Origin: JAPPFW01 sp965200835
GTDB lineage: Bacteria > Actinomycetota > Acidimicrobiia > Spongiisociales > Spongiisociaceae
Direction: 5' to 3'
Assembly (NCBI GenBank): GCA_965200835.1
Contig: OZ241390.1
Span: 1,984,001-2,048,000, forward strand
DNA: 64,000 bases
Every line of letters starts with the position of its first letter. Within the stretch, counting starts at the first letter, position 1. The notes under the pieces are model-generated. The model worked only from the letters and a program-made list of their open reading frames with translations, was not told the origin of the DNA and ran no database searches. Positions 18,418-26,809 of the stretch are shown here, piece after piece. Made by a program: the position numbers and the translations under genes.

Positions 18418-20462
18418 AGGCGATCACTCTGGTCCGAGGCGGCGATCGAAGGCTCATCCGGGTCGTCGTCATGGTCCCCGTGGTCCTCGTCGTGGATTTC
18501 CTCCAGCGGTTCCGATCCCCAGGCCACGAACGCCGCGGTGGTCAGGATGGCGCCGGCCACCAGGAGGGGTATTCCCCAGGGCCGGGTGTGATACATGATC
18601 CCGTAGGCGACCACCATGATGCCCAGACCCACCAAGAATGGGAAGTAGGACGGCGCCGGAAGGTGGATCTCGTGGTCGGGATGGGCGTTGCTGTAGATGA
18701 GATCGCCCACCGCCCGGTCGGCATTCTCCTTGCGAAGGGCTCTACCCTCCTCGTCCTCGTCGTACTTCTTATGCCAGAAGTCGTCCAACCTGGTGACTAC
18801 CGGCTCGTGTACGAAGTTGTACTCGGGGCTGGGTGACGGGATGGTCCACTCCAGGGTCCGGGCATCCCACGGATCGTCGGGCGCTACCCGCCCCCGCCGC
18901 TTGGAATATGACCAGTTGATCATGAACAGCAGGATCGATGCCGCAATGACGAACGCCCCGACGGTGGCCACCATATTCCACACCCCCAGGCCGGCCTCCT
19001 CCGGGTAGACCCAAGTTCGCCTGACCATGCCCTGCAGTCCCAGCCAGTGCATCGGACCGAAAGTCAGGTTCATACCGATGAACATCAGCCAGAAGTGCCA
19101 CTTGCCTAGAGCCTCGTTGTACATGCGCCCGAACACCTTGGGGAACCAGTAGTAGATCCCGGCGAACAGTCCGAAGATCGCCCCGCCGAACAGCACATAG
19201 TGGAAGTGGGCCACGATGTAGTAGGTGTCGGTCTGCTGCCAGTCGGAGGGGACCACTGCATGGGTGACCCCGGACAGGCCACCGATCACGAACAGTGCCA
19301 CGAACCCGAGCGAGAAGAGCATGGGCGTGGTCAGCCGTACCCGACCACCCCAGACCGTCCCCAGCCAGTTGAAGATCTTGATGCCGGTGGGGATGGCAAT
19401 GGTCATGGTGGACAGGCCGAACGCCGCCTGGGCGACTGTGGGGATGCCGGACGAGAACATGTGGTGGGCCCACACCCCGAAGCCCAGGAAGGCAATGGCC
19501 GCCCCGGCGAACACCACCGCCGGGTAGCCGAACAGGGGCTTCTTGGAAAAGACCGGCAGGACCTCCGAGACGATACCCATGGCGGGCAGGATCAGGATGT
19601 ACACCTCGGGATGCCCGAACAGCCAGAACAGATGCTGCCAGAGGATGGGGTCCCCGCCCGCCTCGGGCACGAAGAACAGGGTTCCGAACTGGCGGTCGAA
19701 GGTGAGCATGAACAGGGCGATGGCGATGATCGGGAGCGAGAACAGCAGCAGCAGTGCCACGACCAGCGTCATCCACACGAACACCGGCATGCGTAGCAAT
19801 CTCATTCCCGGCGCCCTCATGTTGAGGATGGTGACTATGAAGTTGACGGCCGAGATGAGCGAGGCCACCCCGAGCATCTGCAATCCGAGGGCGGCGTAGT
19901 CGATGGAGGTGCCGGGCGAGTAAGTGGCGCCGCTGTTGGGCGCGTAGATGAACCAACCGCTGTTGGGGATCGAACCCAGCATGCTGGGGTCGGTGGCTCC
20001 GCCGGGCAGGTTGCCGCCTATCGGGGCGGGCGAGGTGGCGAACAGCAGCGACGAGTAGATGAACAACCCGCCGAACAGGAAGATCCAGTAGCTCACCGCG
20101 TTCATGCGCGGGAAGGCCACGTCCCGCGCCCCGATCATGAGCGGCAGCAGGTAGTTGAAGAAGGCTGCCGAGATCGGCATCACGAACAGGAAGATCATCG
20201 TGATGGCGTGGGTGGTGAACAGGCCGTTGTACTCGGCAGCGCTCAGGAAGGCGCCATCCGGTCCGGCCAGCTGGATCCGGAGCAGCAGGGCTTCGACGCC
20301 TCCGGCGATGAAGAAGGCGAAGGCTGTGTAGCCGTACAGGAGCCCGATCTTCTTGTGATCGGCGGTGGTGATCCACGACCACAAGCCTGTAGTGAGCTGG
20401 GGGCGTCGGAAGACGGTGGTAGCGGGCCGCTTGATGGTGTCGGATGTCAAGTCGATGGCCAT
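18414..20462 (-). CDS. ctaD: Cytochrome c oxidase subunit I (caa3/aa3 type)
   Basis: A 682-residue haem-copper oxidase subunit. Seen are the low-spin haem ligand region (FTTHAITMIF), the HPEVYILILPAMG motif with the CuB His and cross-linked Tyr, WAHHMFSSG with further CuB histidines, and AHFHYVLFGG with the haem a3 and haem a axial histidines. The Glu of HPEVY places it in the A family. The C-terminus is longer than a basic subunit I: two further hydrophobic helices after about residue 610 and an acidic, His-containing tail (EIHDEDHGDHDDD). It catalyses reduction of oxygen to water with proton pumping. It is downstream of ctaC in the same operon. Confidence 0.97.
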   Translation of the reverse strand: MAIDLTSDTIKRPATTVFRRPQLTTGLWSWITTADHKKIGLLYGYTAFAFFIAGGVEALLLRIQLAGPDGAFLSAAEYNGLFTTHAITMIFLFVMPISAAFFNYLLPLMIGARDVAFPRMNAVSYWIFLFGGLFIYSSLLFATSPAPIGGNLPGGATDPSMLGSIPNSGWFIYAPNSGATYSPGTSIDYAALGLQMLGVASLISAVNFIVTILNMRAPGMRLLRMPVFVWMTLVVALLLLFSLPIIAIALFMLTFDRQFGTLFFVPEAGGDPILWQHLFWLFGHPEVYILILPAMGIVSEVLPVFSKKPLFGYPAVVFAGAAIAFLGFGVWAHHMFSSGIPTVAQAAFGLSTMTIAIPTGIKIFNWLGTVWGGRVRLTTPMLFSLGFVALFVIGGLSGVTHAVVPSDWQQTDTYYIVAHFHYVLFGGAIFGLFAGIYYWFPKVFGRMYNEALGKWHFWLMFIGMNLTFGPMHWLGLQGMVRRTWVYPEEAGLGVWNMVATVGAFVIAASILLFMINWSYSKRRGRVAPDDPWDARTLEWTIPSPSPEYNFVHEPVVTRLDDFWHKKYDEDEEGRALRKENADRAVGDLIYSNAHPDHEIHLPAPSYFPFLVGLGIMVVAYGIMYHTRPWGIPLLVAGAILTTAAFVAWGSEPLEEIHDEDHGDHDDDPDEPSIAASDQSDRL

Positions 20463-20481
20463 CGAGCCCTCCTATGGTCCG

Positions 20482-21552
20482 TCATTCCAGCATCGACAGG
20501 TAGGCGACCAGGGCCTCGATCTCGTCGGCTGTCAGTCCCTGGTCGGGCATGAACGATCCCGGCTTCCACGTGGGCGGATCAGCCAGCCATAGTCGCAAAC
20601 CCGCTTCCCAATCTGCTTGGGTTGGGTTCAACCCGGCCGGGAGCGTGGCGCCGGCGAAGACATTCCGGCTGGCGAAGTGGGTCAGGTCCGGTCCTGGGAT
20701 GGTCAGGGTTTCCGGGTCGGGGTTGTTCACCCCATCGATGATGTGGCACCCGATGCAGGCTCCGGCCATGAACACTTCCCTACCCTGCTCGGCCTGCGAT
20801 CCGGGCTCGGGTGTGGTGGCGGGCAGGAGCTGGTTGCTCACCCAATCGTCGAAATCCGCTCCAGTCATCGCTATAACCCTGGCCCGCATCCGGGCATGGC
20901 TGAGACCGCAGAACTCAGCGCAGTGTCCCCAATACTCCCCGGGATCCTCGGCGTACAAGCGCTGCTCGGTCTCCTGGCCGGGCACCAGGTAGCGCTTGCC
21001 GGCCAGTTTCGGGATCCAGAAGTTGTGTAACACATCGTCGGAGGTCATCTTGGCGCAGATCTCGGTGTCCTCCGGTATCACCATCACGTTGGCGGTCACC
21101 ACTCCCGAGTCGGGATACCGGTATTCGAACCACCACTGGTGGCCGATCACCTCGATCTCCATGGCGCCTCGGGGACACTCGGCCAGGTCGAACAGGGTGA
21201 CCACCGTCGGCACGGCTATGCCGGCCAGGATCAGGGTGGGGATGACGGTCCACAGCAGCTCCAGCCGGGTGTTGCCCGCCACCTGCTTCGGCTCCGGTCG
21301 CTCCCGACCCTTGCGTTCCCTGAACAGGAAGACGGCCACCAGCAGGGCACCCTGGACCAGCACGAAGATGGCCACCGCCATCCAGAACACCGGCCAGAAG
21401 AGGGAGTTGATCTGCTCGGCGATCGGCCCCTGGGAGTCGAACGAGTTGAGAGGTTGCTCGACCCGGCTGCAGCTGGCCAGGAGCAGGAGGGATACGACAG
21501 CTACCGGCGCACGCTTGGACGGCCACCATCGAAGCCGCTGGCGTCGGTTCAT
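20482..21552 (-). CDS. ctaC: Cytochrome c oxidase subunit II with fused cytochrome c domain (caa3)
   Basis: About 356 residues. A signal peptide with a lipobox-like LLLASC is followed by two membrane helices, the periplasmic cupredoxin domain with CuA ligands (WGHCAEFCGLSHARM), and a C-terminal cytochrome c domain with CIGCH near residue 264-268 and a Met in SFMPDQGL as likely sixth ligand. The fusion defines a caa3-type oxidase that accepts electrons directly through its own cytochrome c. I took the ATG at 21552 because GAGGGGA lies just upstream and the sequence before it is not signal-like. It starts the oxidase operon. Confidence 0.95.
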   Translation of the reverse strand: MNRRQRLRWWPSKRAPVAVVSLLLLASCSRVEQPLNSFDSQGPIAEQINSLFWPVFWMAVAIFVLVQGALLVAVFLFRERKGRERPEPKQVAGNTRLELLWTVIPTLILAGIAVPTVVTLFDLAECPRGAMEIEVIGHQWWFEYRYPDSGVVTANVMVIPEDTEICAKMTSDDVLHNFWIPKLAGKRYLVPGQETEQRLYAEDPGEYWGHCAEFCGLSHARMRARVIAMTGADFDDWVSNQLLPATTPEPGSQAEQGREVFMAGACIGCHIIDGVNNPDPETLTIPGPDLTHFASRNVFAGATLPAGLNPTQADWEAGLRLWLADPPTWKPGSFMPDQGLTADEIEALVAYLSMLE

Positions 21553-21655
21553 CTTCCCCTCTCTGATCGGGCGGGCGGTTCGCGCGGGGTGCCCGCATTT
21601 TACCGGACGCAATGTTACGGCTTCATCGCACTAGCGGACAATCCGCCAGTAGGGT

Positions 21656-22609
21656 TCAACCGGGCGCTGGGTCATGGATCACTCGCTCGAGGGCTTCTGC
21701 TAGTTCCATACGGCCGATCACTCCTTCGAACCGATCTACCACCACCCCGGAGTGATCCACCACGAACACCCAGGGCTCGCTGGGCAGACCCCACTCGACC
21801 ACCGCCTCGGCCAGAAGCAGGGCCTCGCGGGAGGGTGCATCCAGGTTCTCGTACACCTCTACGTGTATCCAGTTGACCTCCGGATACTGGTCGATCAGCG
21901 ACTTGGCCACCTCCAGTGACGGCCCGCAGGTCCCACTTACGCAGAAGGCAGGGGTGGCGAACACGATAACCGAAGGGCGGCCGGATCCGACGGCATCGCC
22001 GACGGTCATCCGGTAGAAGCGCGGATCCGGGTCCGGGTCGCTGGTGATCGTCTCGATCGGGCCGTCGGCCTCGGTCTTGGAGGGCGAGGCGGGTGCCGGC
22101 TCGCCCACCTGTACAGCGGATCCGTCGGGGTTTACAGCAAAGGGCGCCCCGCGCACCAGGCGATCATCGACGGTTCGGACCGCCGGTGTCCAGGTGCCCG
22201 GATAGTCGAAATCCACTTTCGCCACCCACAGGCCGCGTATTTCGGGAATGGCCCATACGAAGCGAGCTTCGGTCTCCTGGCTGGGTGCCCCGTCGGGACT
22301 GAAGAAGGTCAGGCTGACCGGCCGGTCGGTGACGAGGGAACGATTGTCGCCGTCCACGGCAGACACGAGCACCCGCTGGGGGCCGACCGCCAAGTCGGAT
22401 GAAACCACCAGTACTAGGGCGTCGTCGGGTAGTGCGTGGTCCGCGCTCCCTCCCCCTCCGCAGGAGGCTATCCAGACGATTAGGCCCAGAAGGGCCGCGA
22501 CCTGCCAAGGCCATCGGCTGCCCTGGCGGCCCCGGGAGGATTCCTGAGGTCGGTGCTGGTGGGGATGGTGGCTTGCGAAGTGGGCGGGTGTTGTGGTGGG
22601 GTCATCCAT
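21656..22609 (-). CDS. Thioredoxin-like membrane-anchored lipoprotein
   Basis: About 317 residues. After a His/Pro-rich N-terminus comes a hydrophobic segment ending in a lipobox (WIASC). The C-terminal 130 residues resemble a thioredoxin fold: ATPAFCVSGTCGPSLEVAKSL has two cysteines, but spaced CxxxxC rather than the CxxC of normal thioredoxins, followed by WVFVVDHSGVVVDRFEG. The middle part is beta-rich. It may take part in extracytoplasmic redox or copper handling near the oxidase. Start is uncertain: ATG 22609 or ATG 22648, neither with a good ribosome site; both overlap the preceding gene. Confidence 0.65.
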   Translation of the reverse strand: MDDPTTTPAHFASHHPHQHRPQESSRGRQGSRWPWQVAALLGLIVWIASCGGGGSADHALPDDALVLVVSSDLAVGPQRVLVSAVDGDNRSLVTDRPVSLTFFSPDGAPSQETEARFVWAIPEIRGLWVAKVDFDYPGTWTPAVRTVDDRLVRGAPFAVNPDGSAVQVGEPAPASPSKTEADGPIETITSDPDPDPRFYRMTVGDAVGSGRPSVIVFATPAFCVSGTCGPSLEVAKSLIDQYPEVNWIHVEVYENLDAPSREALLLAEAVVEWGLPSEPWVFVVDHSGVVVDRFEGVIGRMELAEALERVIHDPAPG

Positions 22610-23417
22610 CGGGGGAGGTACCGGGGACGGCTCCCTTGCCGCGTTCATCGATGAGCGTGCGCAGTAGGTCGGGCCGGTCGGAGATGATGCCGTCCACGCC
22701 CATGTCGAGCAGCCGCTCCATCTCCCTCCGGTCGTTGATGGTCCACACGATCACCGGCACCCCCATGGCGTGGGCCACCCTGACCGATCGGGGGGTCACG
22801 ATCTTGATGGTGTGCTTGACCGGAACCTGGAACGAGTCGGCGGTTACCCGGACCGGGATACCCAGGCGGGACGCCGCTGCGAAGCGCAGCACTTCGCCGG
22901 GGCCCGCTGACATGGCCACCGGGCTATCGGTGAGGGAACGGAAGATCCGGAGCCGAGCGCTGCTGAACGATCCCACGATCACCCGATCCCAGAGATCCAG
23001 CCGCCGGATCATCCCGACCAGGGTCTCCTCCATCCCGTCACTCTTGAGGTCGAGCGAGAACACCTGGTCCGGATAGGTTGTGACGAGCTCTTCGAGGGTC
23101 GGTATCCGGACGCCTCGCCCCCGGTGCGGATATTCGCCGTCGATCCGGAAGCGGTAACCGGCGTCTAGCTCGGCCAGCTGGTCCCACCGGTAGTCGGACA
23201 CCGGGCCGCTGCCGTCGGTGGTGCGGTCGAGGGTGTCGTCATGAAAGGCCACCAGCACGCCGTCCCGGCTGATCTGCAGGTCGGTTTCCAGGTGCTGGTA
23301 GCCGAGATCGACTGCCCCCTGGAAGGCCGTCATGGTGTTCTCCGGCCAGAGCAGCATCGAACCCCGGTGGGCCATGGCGATCGGATGCTCGAGCCGGAGC
23401 GCAGGGTGGAAGGTCAC
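22602..23417 (-). CDS. Glycerophosphodiester phosphodiesterase
   Basis: A 271-residue enzyme of the GDPD family, which hydrolyses glycerophosphodiesters to an alcohol and glycerol 3-phosphate. The catalytic histidine motif AHRGSMLLWPENT, the ETDLQ motif with metal-binding Glu and Asp, and the second catalytic histidine in FHDDTLDRTT are present. A C-terminal DRPDLL motif is also typical. No signal peptide is visible, so it is probably cytoplasmic. The GTG start at 23417 has no strong ribosome site. Confidence 0.9.
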   Translation of the reverse strand: MTFHPALRLEHPIAMAHRGSMLLWPENTMTAFQGAVDLGYQHLETDLQISRDGVLVAFHDDTLDRTTDGSGPVSDYRWDQLAELDAGYRFRIDGEYPHRGRGVRIPTLEELVTTYPDQVFSLDLKSDGMEETLVGMIRRLDLWDRVIVGSFSSARLRIFRSLTDSPVAMSAGPGEVLRFAAASRLGIPVRVTADSFQVPVKHTIKIVTPRSVRVAHAMGVPVIVWTINDRREMERLLDMGVDGIISDRPDLLRTLIDERGKGAVPGTSPDG

Positions 23418-23487
23418 GTGCCCAGATTAGCGCTGGCCCCTCCTCCGATTGCCGGACTGCCCGTTGAGGATGGGTAGCGGCTTGCCG

Positions 23488-24825
23488 TCAGTTACTTACG
23501 ACGACCGAGCCATTCTTGATGACCTTCCAGATCAGCCCGGCGTCGGGCCGGTAGCTCAGGTAGGTGGGGTTGGGCGCGTCCAGGATCACCAGATCGGCTC
23601 TCGCTCCATGCCCGATCCAGCCGCGATCGGGCAATCCGAGGGCTGCGGCGCCACCCAGGGTGGCCGACCAGATTGCCTGGTCGGGTGTCAGCCCCATCTC
23701 CAGAACCGATAGCGAAATGGCCAGCGGAAGCGACTCGACCAGGACCGGAACCGGACTGCAGTCGGACCCCAGCGCCACCGTCACTCCTGCCCTGATCAGA
23801 TCCCGCAGCCCGGTCCGGTAACCATGCTCGGCGAGGGTCTTGATGGGAGTCACCACCACGGAGATCCCCAGTCGGGCCATTTCCTGGGCCTTGTACCGGT
23901 CCACATTGCCACAGTGATCGATGACCGTGACCTTTGACTCCAGCGCCAGCCGGTAGGGATCACCGGATCGCAGGTCCTCACAGTGGAGGCGGGTTTTGGT
24001 GCCTAATCCCACGCTGGCGGCCAGGAGGCGGCGGCTGTCGTCGAAGCCCATCGACTCCTCACCGTAGGCAACCCGGACTGCGTAACGGAGGCGGGCCACC
24101 TCGGGGAGGATCTCGCGTTCCAGGTGAGCCAAGTCCTGCGCCCAGTCCGTATCCGAGGCCGAAGTGCGGGAAATGTCGAAGGTGGCCACGAGGTCCAGGG
24201 GATGGTTCTGGCTAACCGTGCCCGCTAGGTCCAGCAGGTCCAGCTCGTGCTGCCTATGGTCGCTGTATCCGGAAGACGCCTCGGCAGTGGTAGTTCCCGC
24301 CTCGAGCATCCGGTGCATGCGCTCGTCGATGAGATTGGCCAGCTGCTGGGAGGTCAACCTCCTGGTCATACGATGGGTATGGGCGGGGCCGCCAGCCCGA
24401 GCAGCCGCCTCCCTGGGCGACAATCCGGCCGCCCGAAGGGCATATTCCTCGTGGTGATCCCCACCGAAGAGCATGTGGGTGTGAGCATCGACGAGGCCGG
24501 GTATCACCGATCGGCCGCCGCAGTCCAGCCTAGGAAGGGAAGCCAGACGCTGAGGCATCCGTTCAGCCGGGCCCGCCCAGATGATGCGATCCCCGCGAAC
24601 CGCCACGATCGCGTCCGTCACCAGGCCGATGGTGCCCGGGAACCGGGGATCGTTGGTAGCCAGCGTGCCGATATTGTCGAGCACCATGTCCCCTACCGGA
24701 GTCGTTCGCTCGCTGACCATCTCGGCCGCCATCTCGATGCACCGGTCACAGATCGCCGAGGTAGGTGACCCCACCACCAGGGCCTGGGCGTCATCCTCAC
24801 GGGTTCCACAGAAGGTACAGATCAT
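23488..24825 (-). CDS. Imidazolonepropionase-like amidohydrolase with N-terminal ClpX-type zinc finger
   Basis: A 445-residue protein. Residues 1-36 contain CTFCGTREDD and ICDRCIEM, a Cys4 arrangement like the zinc-binding domain of ClpX. The rest is an amidohydrolase-superfamily barrel close to HutI: metal motif DAHTHMLFGG, then TKTRLHCEDL, IDHCGN and LGSDCSPV. HutI opens imidazolonepropionate in histidine degradation. The substrate of this version is not certain, because the substrate-site motifs differ (GSDCSPV where HutI has a TDCNPG-type motif). A ClpX-like zinc finger fused to an amidohydrolase is unusual to me. Its ATG lies within the last 29 bases of the upstream helicase gene. Confidence 0.75.
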   Translation of the reverse strand: MICTFCGTREDDAQALVVGSPTSAICDRCIEMAAEMVSERTTPVGDMVLDNIGTLATNDPRFPGTIGLVTDAIVAVRGDRIIWAGPAERMPQRLASLPRLDCGGRSVIPGLVDAHTHMLFGGDHHEEYALRAAGLSPREAAARAGGPAHTHRMTRRLTSQQLANLIDERMHRMLEAGTTTAEASSGYSDHRQHELDLLDLAGTVSQNHPLDLVATFDISRTSASDTDWAQDLAHLEREILPEVARLRYAVRVAYGEESMGFDDSRRLLAASVGLGTKTRLHCEDLRSGDPYRLALESKVTVIDHCGNVDRYKAQEMARLGISVVVTPIKTLAEHGYRTGLRDLIRAGVTVALGSDCSPVPVLVESLPLAISLSVLEMGLTPDQAIWSATLGGAAALGLPDRGWIGHGARADLVILDAPNPTYLSYRPDAGLIWKVIKNGSVVVSN

Positions 24826-26809
24826 CCGTCATCCGTAGGATGCCACATCGAGTCGCACGGAGACAGTAATCCGTCGGTGTCATCCGGACCCAGGCATCAC
24901 CACTCGATCGCCGAGAGGCAATGAGTTGATGAGGGACCCGACCGCCTACTGAAGACCCGCTTCGGTAATGAAGCGGCTGGGCAACTGATGGTGAACGCCG
25001 GCCCCATCTGTCGATGGTGGTCGCGGGCCAGGACACCAGGAGCGAGCGGGCGGCGCGGGTCATCGCTACGTAGAAGCTGCGTCTCTCATCGTCAATCAGC
25101 TTGGGGTCACTTGAGGATCTGTGGTCAGGGAATGCGCCTTCGCGAGCGTCGATCACCGCGACCGCGCGGAACTTGTGAACTCTTGCCTTGTGCGCAGTGA
25201 GTAAACGGATGCCAGGATCCGACGGACGGGCATGTTGAACGCGGTCCAGATGCCGCAAGAACCCCCATAAACTGCGGACGGCTCCAGGCGCGCGATTCGC
25301 GTAAGCCTCCCACTGGCCCTCCAGGACGAGTGCGCTGCGAGCACAACCGATTTCACTTGCTTCCGCGGCGAGGTCGCTGATCACCTCACCGAGTTCGCGA
25401 CCGTCGCCTACCTCTTGGATGAAGTCGGCCATCCTGTTGAGCGAAGAGATGTCGCTCTTTCGCAGCGCCTCATCCAGCGGAAGTCCCTCGGTTCCGCCTA
25501 GCCCCAGGGCCCGTAGCTCATCATCCAAGCGACGCCTGGCCGGGCGGTTGGTGCTCTTCTCGACCAAAGCCAAGGCATCGATGAAGATCCGAACCTCCGG
25601 CTCAGGCAGAAGTGTTCTACGATCTGACCGGACGACAGCTGGGATCTGGCAGGCTCGTGGGCGGTCAACCACTGGTTGGAGCATCCAACCTGCGCGCGCA
25701 ATAACTGCTATGTCCTCATGTGCTAAAGATGGATCCTCACCGACGATGAGCGTTGCTGGCTTCAGCCCTTCAAAGCAATCCCTCACCCAGTCGACCACAC
25801 CGGATGCTTGTCCTGAAGGATTGTCAAATCGCTGCACACGGGCTTCTCCGGGAGGTGCCCCTGGTCCCGCAACAAACTCGGGAATCGGTGCAACCATTTG
25901 CTCCGCCAACTTGTGTGCTGCAGTAAGCACTGCTGTCGCACGTCGGAAGTCGTGATCAAGTACCAACGGAGAGCTTGCTGGATCCTTTCCGGCCAGTTGC
26001 TGAGCCTTCTCGAACCCACTTCCCCTAAGATGGGTGATTGACAGGCCACTGTCTGCTGTCAAGAATAGTGCTACCTGTTCACCCACGAGGTCAGTAAGGA
26101 GGGCAGCCTGAATCGGCGTCAGATACTGAGCATCGTCAACGAGTACATGCTTGAACAGCCTGTGGAAGTGCCTCGTAACCCAGGGGTTGATACGAAGGAG
26201 TTTACGTAAAGTACACAGCAAGCCCGGAAGGTCGATAATGTCCTGTGCAGACAGGGCATCAACATAGGTATCATGGATCATCTCTAGCGCTAGACCGAAG
26301 AATTCAATCCCGGAACAGCAATCGAAGGATGGTTCCAAATGCAGCGTACGATGATCATCGAGAGCTTGGAGCACCTCTCGTAATGTTGAACTAATGTCAT
26401 CTTTCTGTACATCTGTCACGTGCAGAGGAAGCACGAAGTCCGCAACAAACCGAATCCTGTCCGCCATTTCTGAATGGACAACGACATTGTGGTACCCACC
26501 GAGTGCTTGACCATGTCTTCGGAGCCACTCGAGAGCAAAGCCGTGCAGCGTATTAACATCAAGCCTCCAGACCTGTTTAGGCACTGCAGCTTCCGCTCGT
26601 TTTAGGATCTGTTGTGAGGCCTCCACCCGGTGGGTCACGAACAACACTCGAAAGGGGGTACTCGCCGAGGTATCCAGGATCGTTTGAAGCCTCCGGACGA
26701 GTACCTCTGTCTTTCCACTCCCTGCCGGTCCGACCAGTAGAGCCTTGATCGCATCGTGCTCTACCGCTTTCCATTGATCGGGTGTGAGCATCTTGGGAAT
26801 CGAGGGCAT
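24797..26809 (-). CDS. UvrD/Rep-type superfamily I helicase, GajB-like
   Basis: A 670-residue SF1 helicase. The Q motif is LTPDQWKAVEHD, Walker A is GPAGSGKT at residues 27-34, motif II is LVDDAQYL (DDAQ where DEAQ/DEYQ is usual), and the C-terminal motifs appear as LLTAHKARVHKFRAVAVID and SFYVAMTRAARSLLVSW. Its ATG overlaps the stop of the OLD-family gene (TGATG at 26807-26811), giving the OLD nuclease-helicase pair that defines Gabija-type antiphage systems. It is longer than the reference GajB (about 494 residues), with an unusual C-terminal tail. A Gabija assignment is inferred from architecture and order. Confidence 0.78.
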   Translation of the reverse strand: MPSIPKMLTPDQWKAVEHDAIKALLVGPAGSGKTEVLVRRLQTILDTSASTPFRVLFVTHRVEASQQILKRAEAAVPKQVWRLDVNTLHGFALEWLRRHGQALGGYHNVVVHSEMADRIRFVADFVLPLHVTDVQKDDISSTLREVLQALDDHRTLHLEPSFDCCSGIEFFGLALEMIHDTYVDALSAQDIIDLPGLLCTLRKLLRINPWVTRHFHRLFKHVLVDDAQYLTPIQAALLTDLVGEQVALFLTADSGLSITHLRGSGFEKAQQLAGKDPASSPLVLDHDFRRATAVLTAAHKLAEQMVAPIPEFVAGPGAPPGEARVQRFDNPSGQASGVVDWVRDCFEGLKPATLIVGEDPSLAHEDIAVIARAGWMLQPVVDRPRACQIPAVVRSDRRTLLPEPEVRIFIDALALVEKSTNRPARRRLDDELRALGLGGTEGLPLDEALRKSDISSLNRMADFIQEVGDGRELGEVISDLAAEASEIGCARSALVLEGQWEAYANRAPGAVRSLWGFLRHLDRVQHARPSDPGIRLLTAHKARVHKFRAVAVIDAREGAFPDHRSSSDPKLIDDERRSFYVAMTRAARSLLVSWPATTIDRWGRRSPSVAQPLHYRSGSSVGGRVPHQLIASRRSSGDAWVRMTPTDYCLRATRCGILRMTDDLYLLWNP

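Noticed and set aside
18769..20382. 537-residue open frame opposite to nothing but inside ctaD
   Set aside because: It lies in another frame of ctaD on the same strand, is extremely Arg/His-rich and has no motif.
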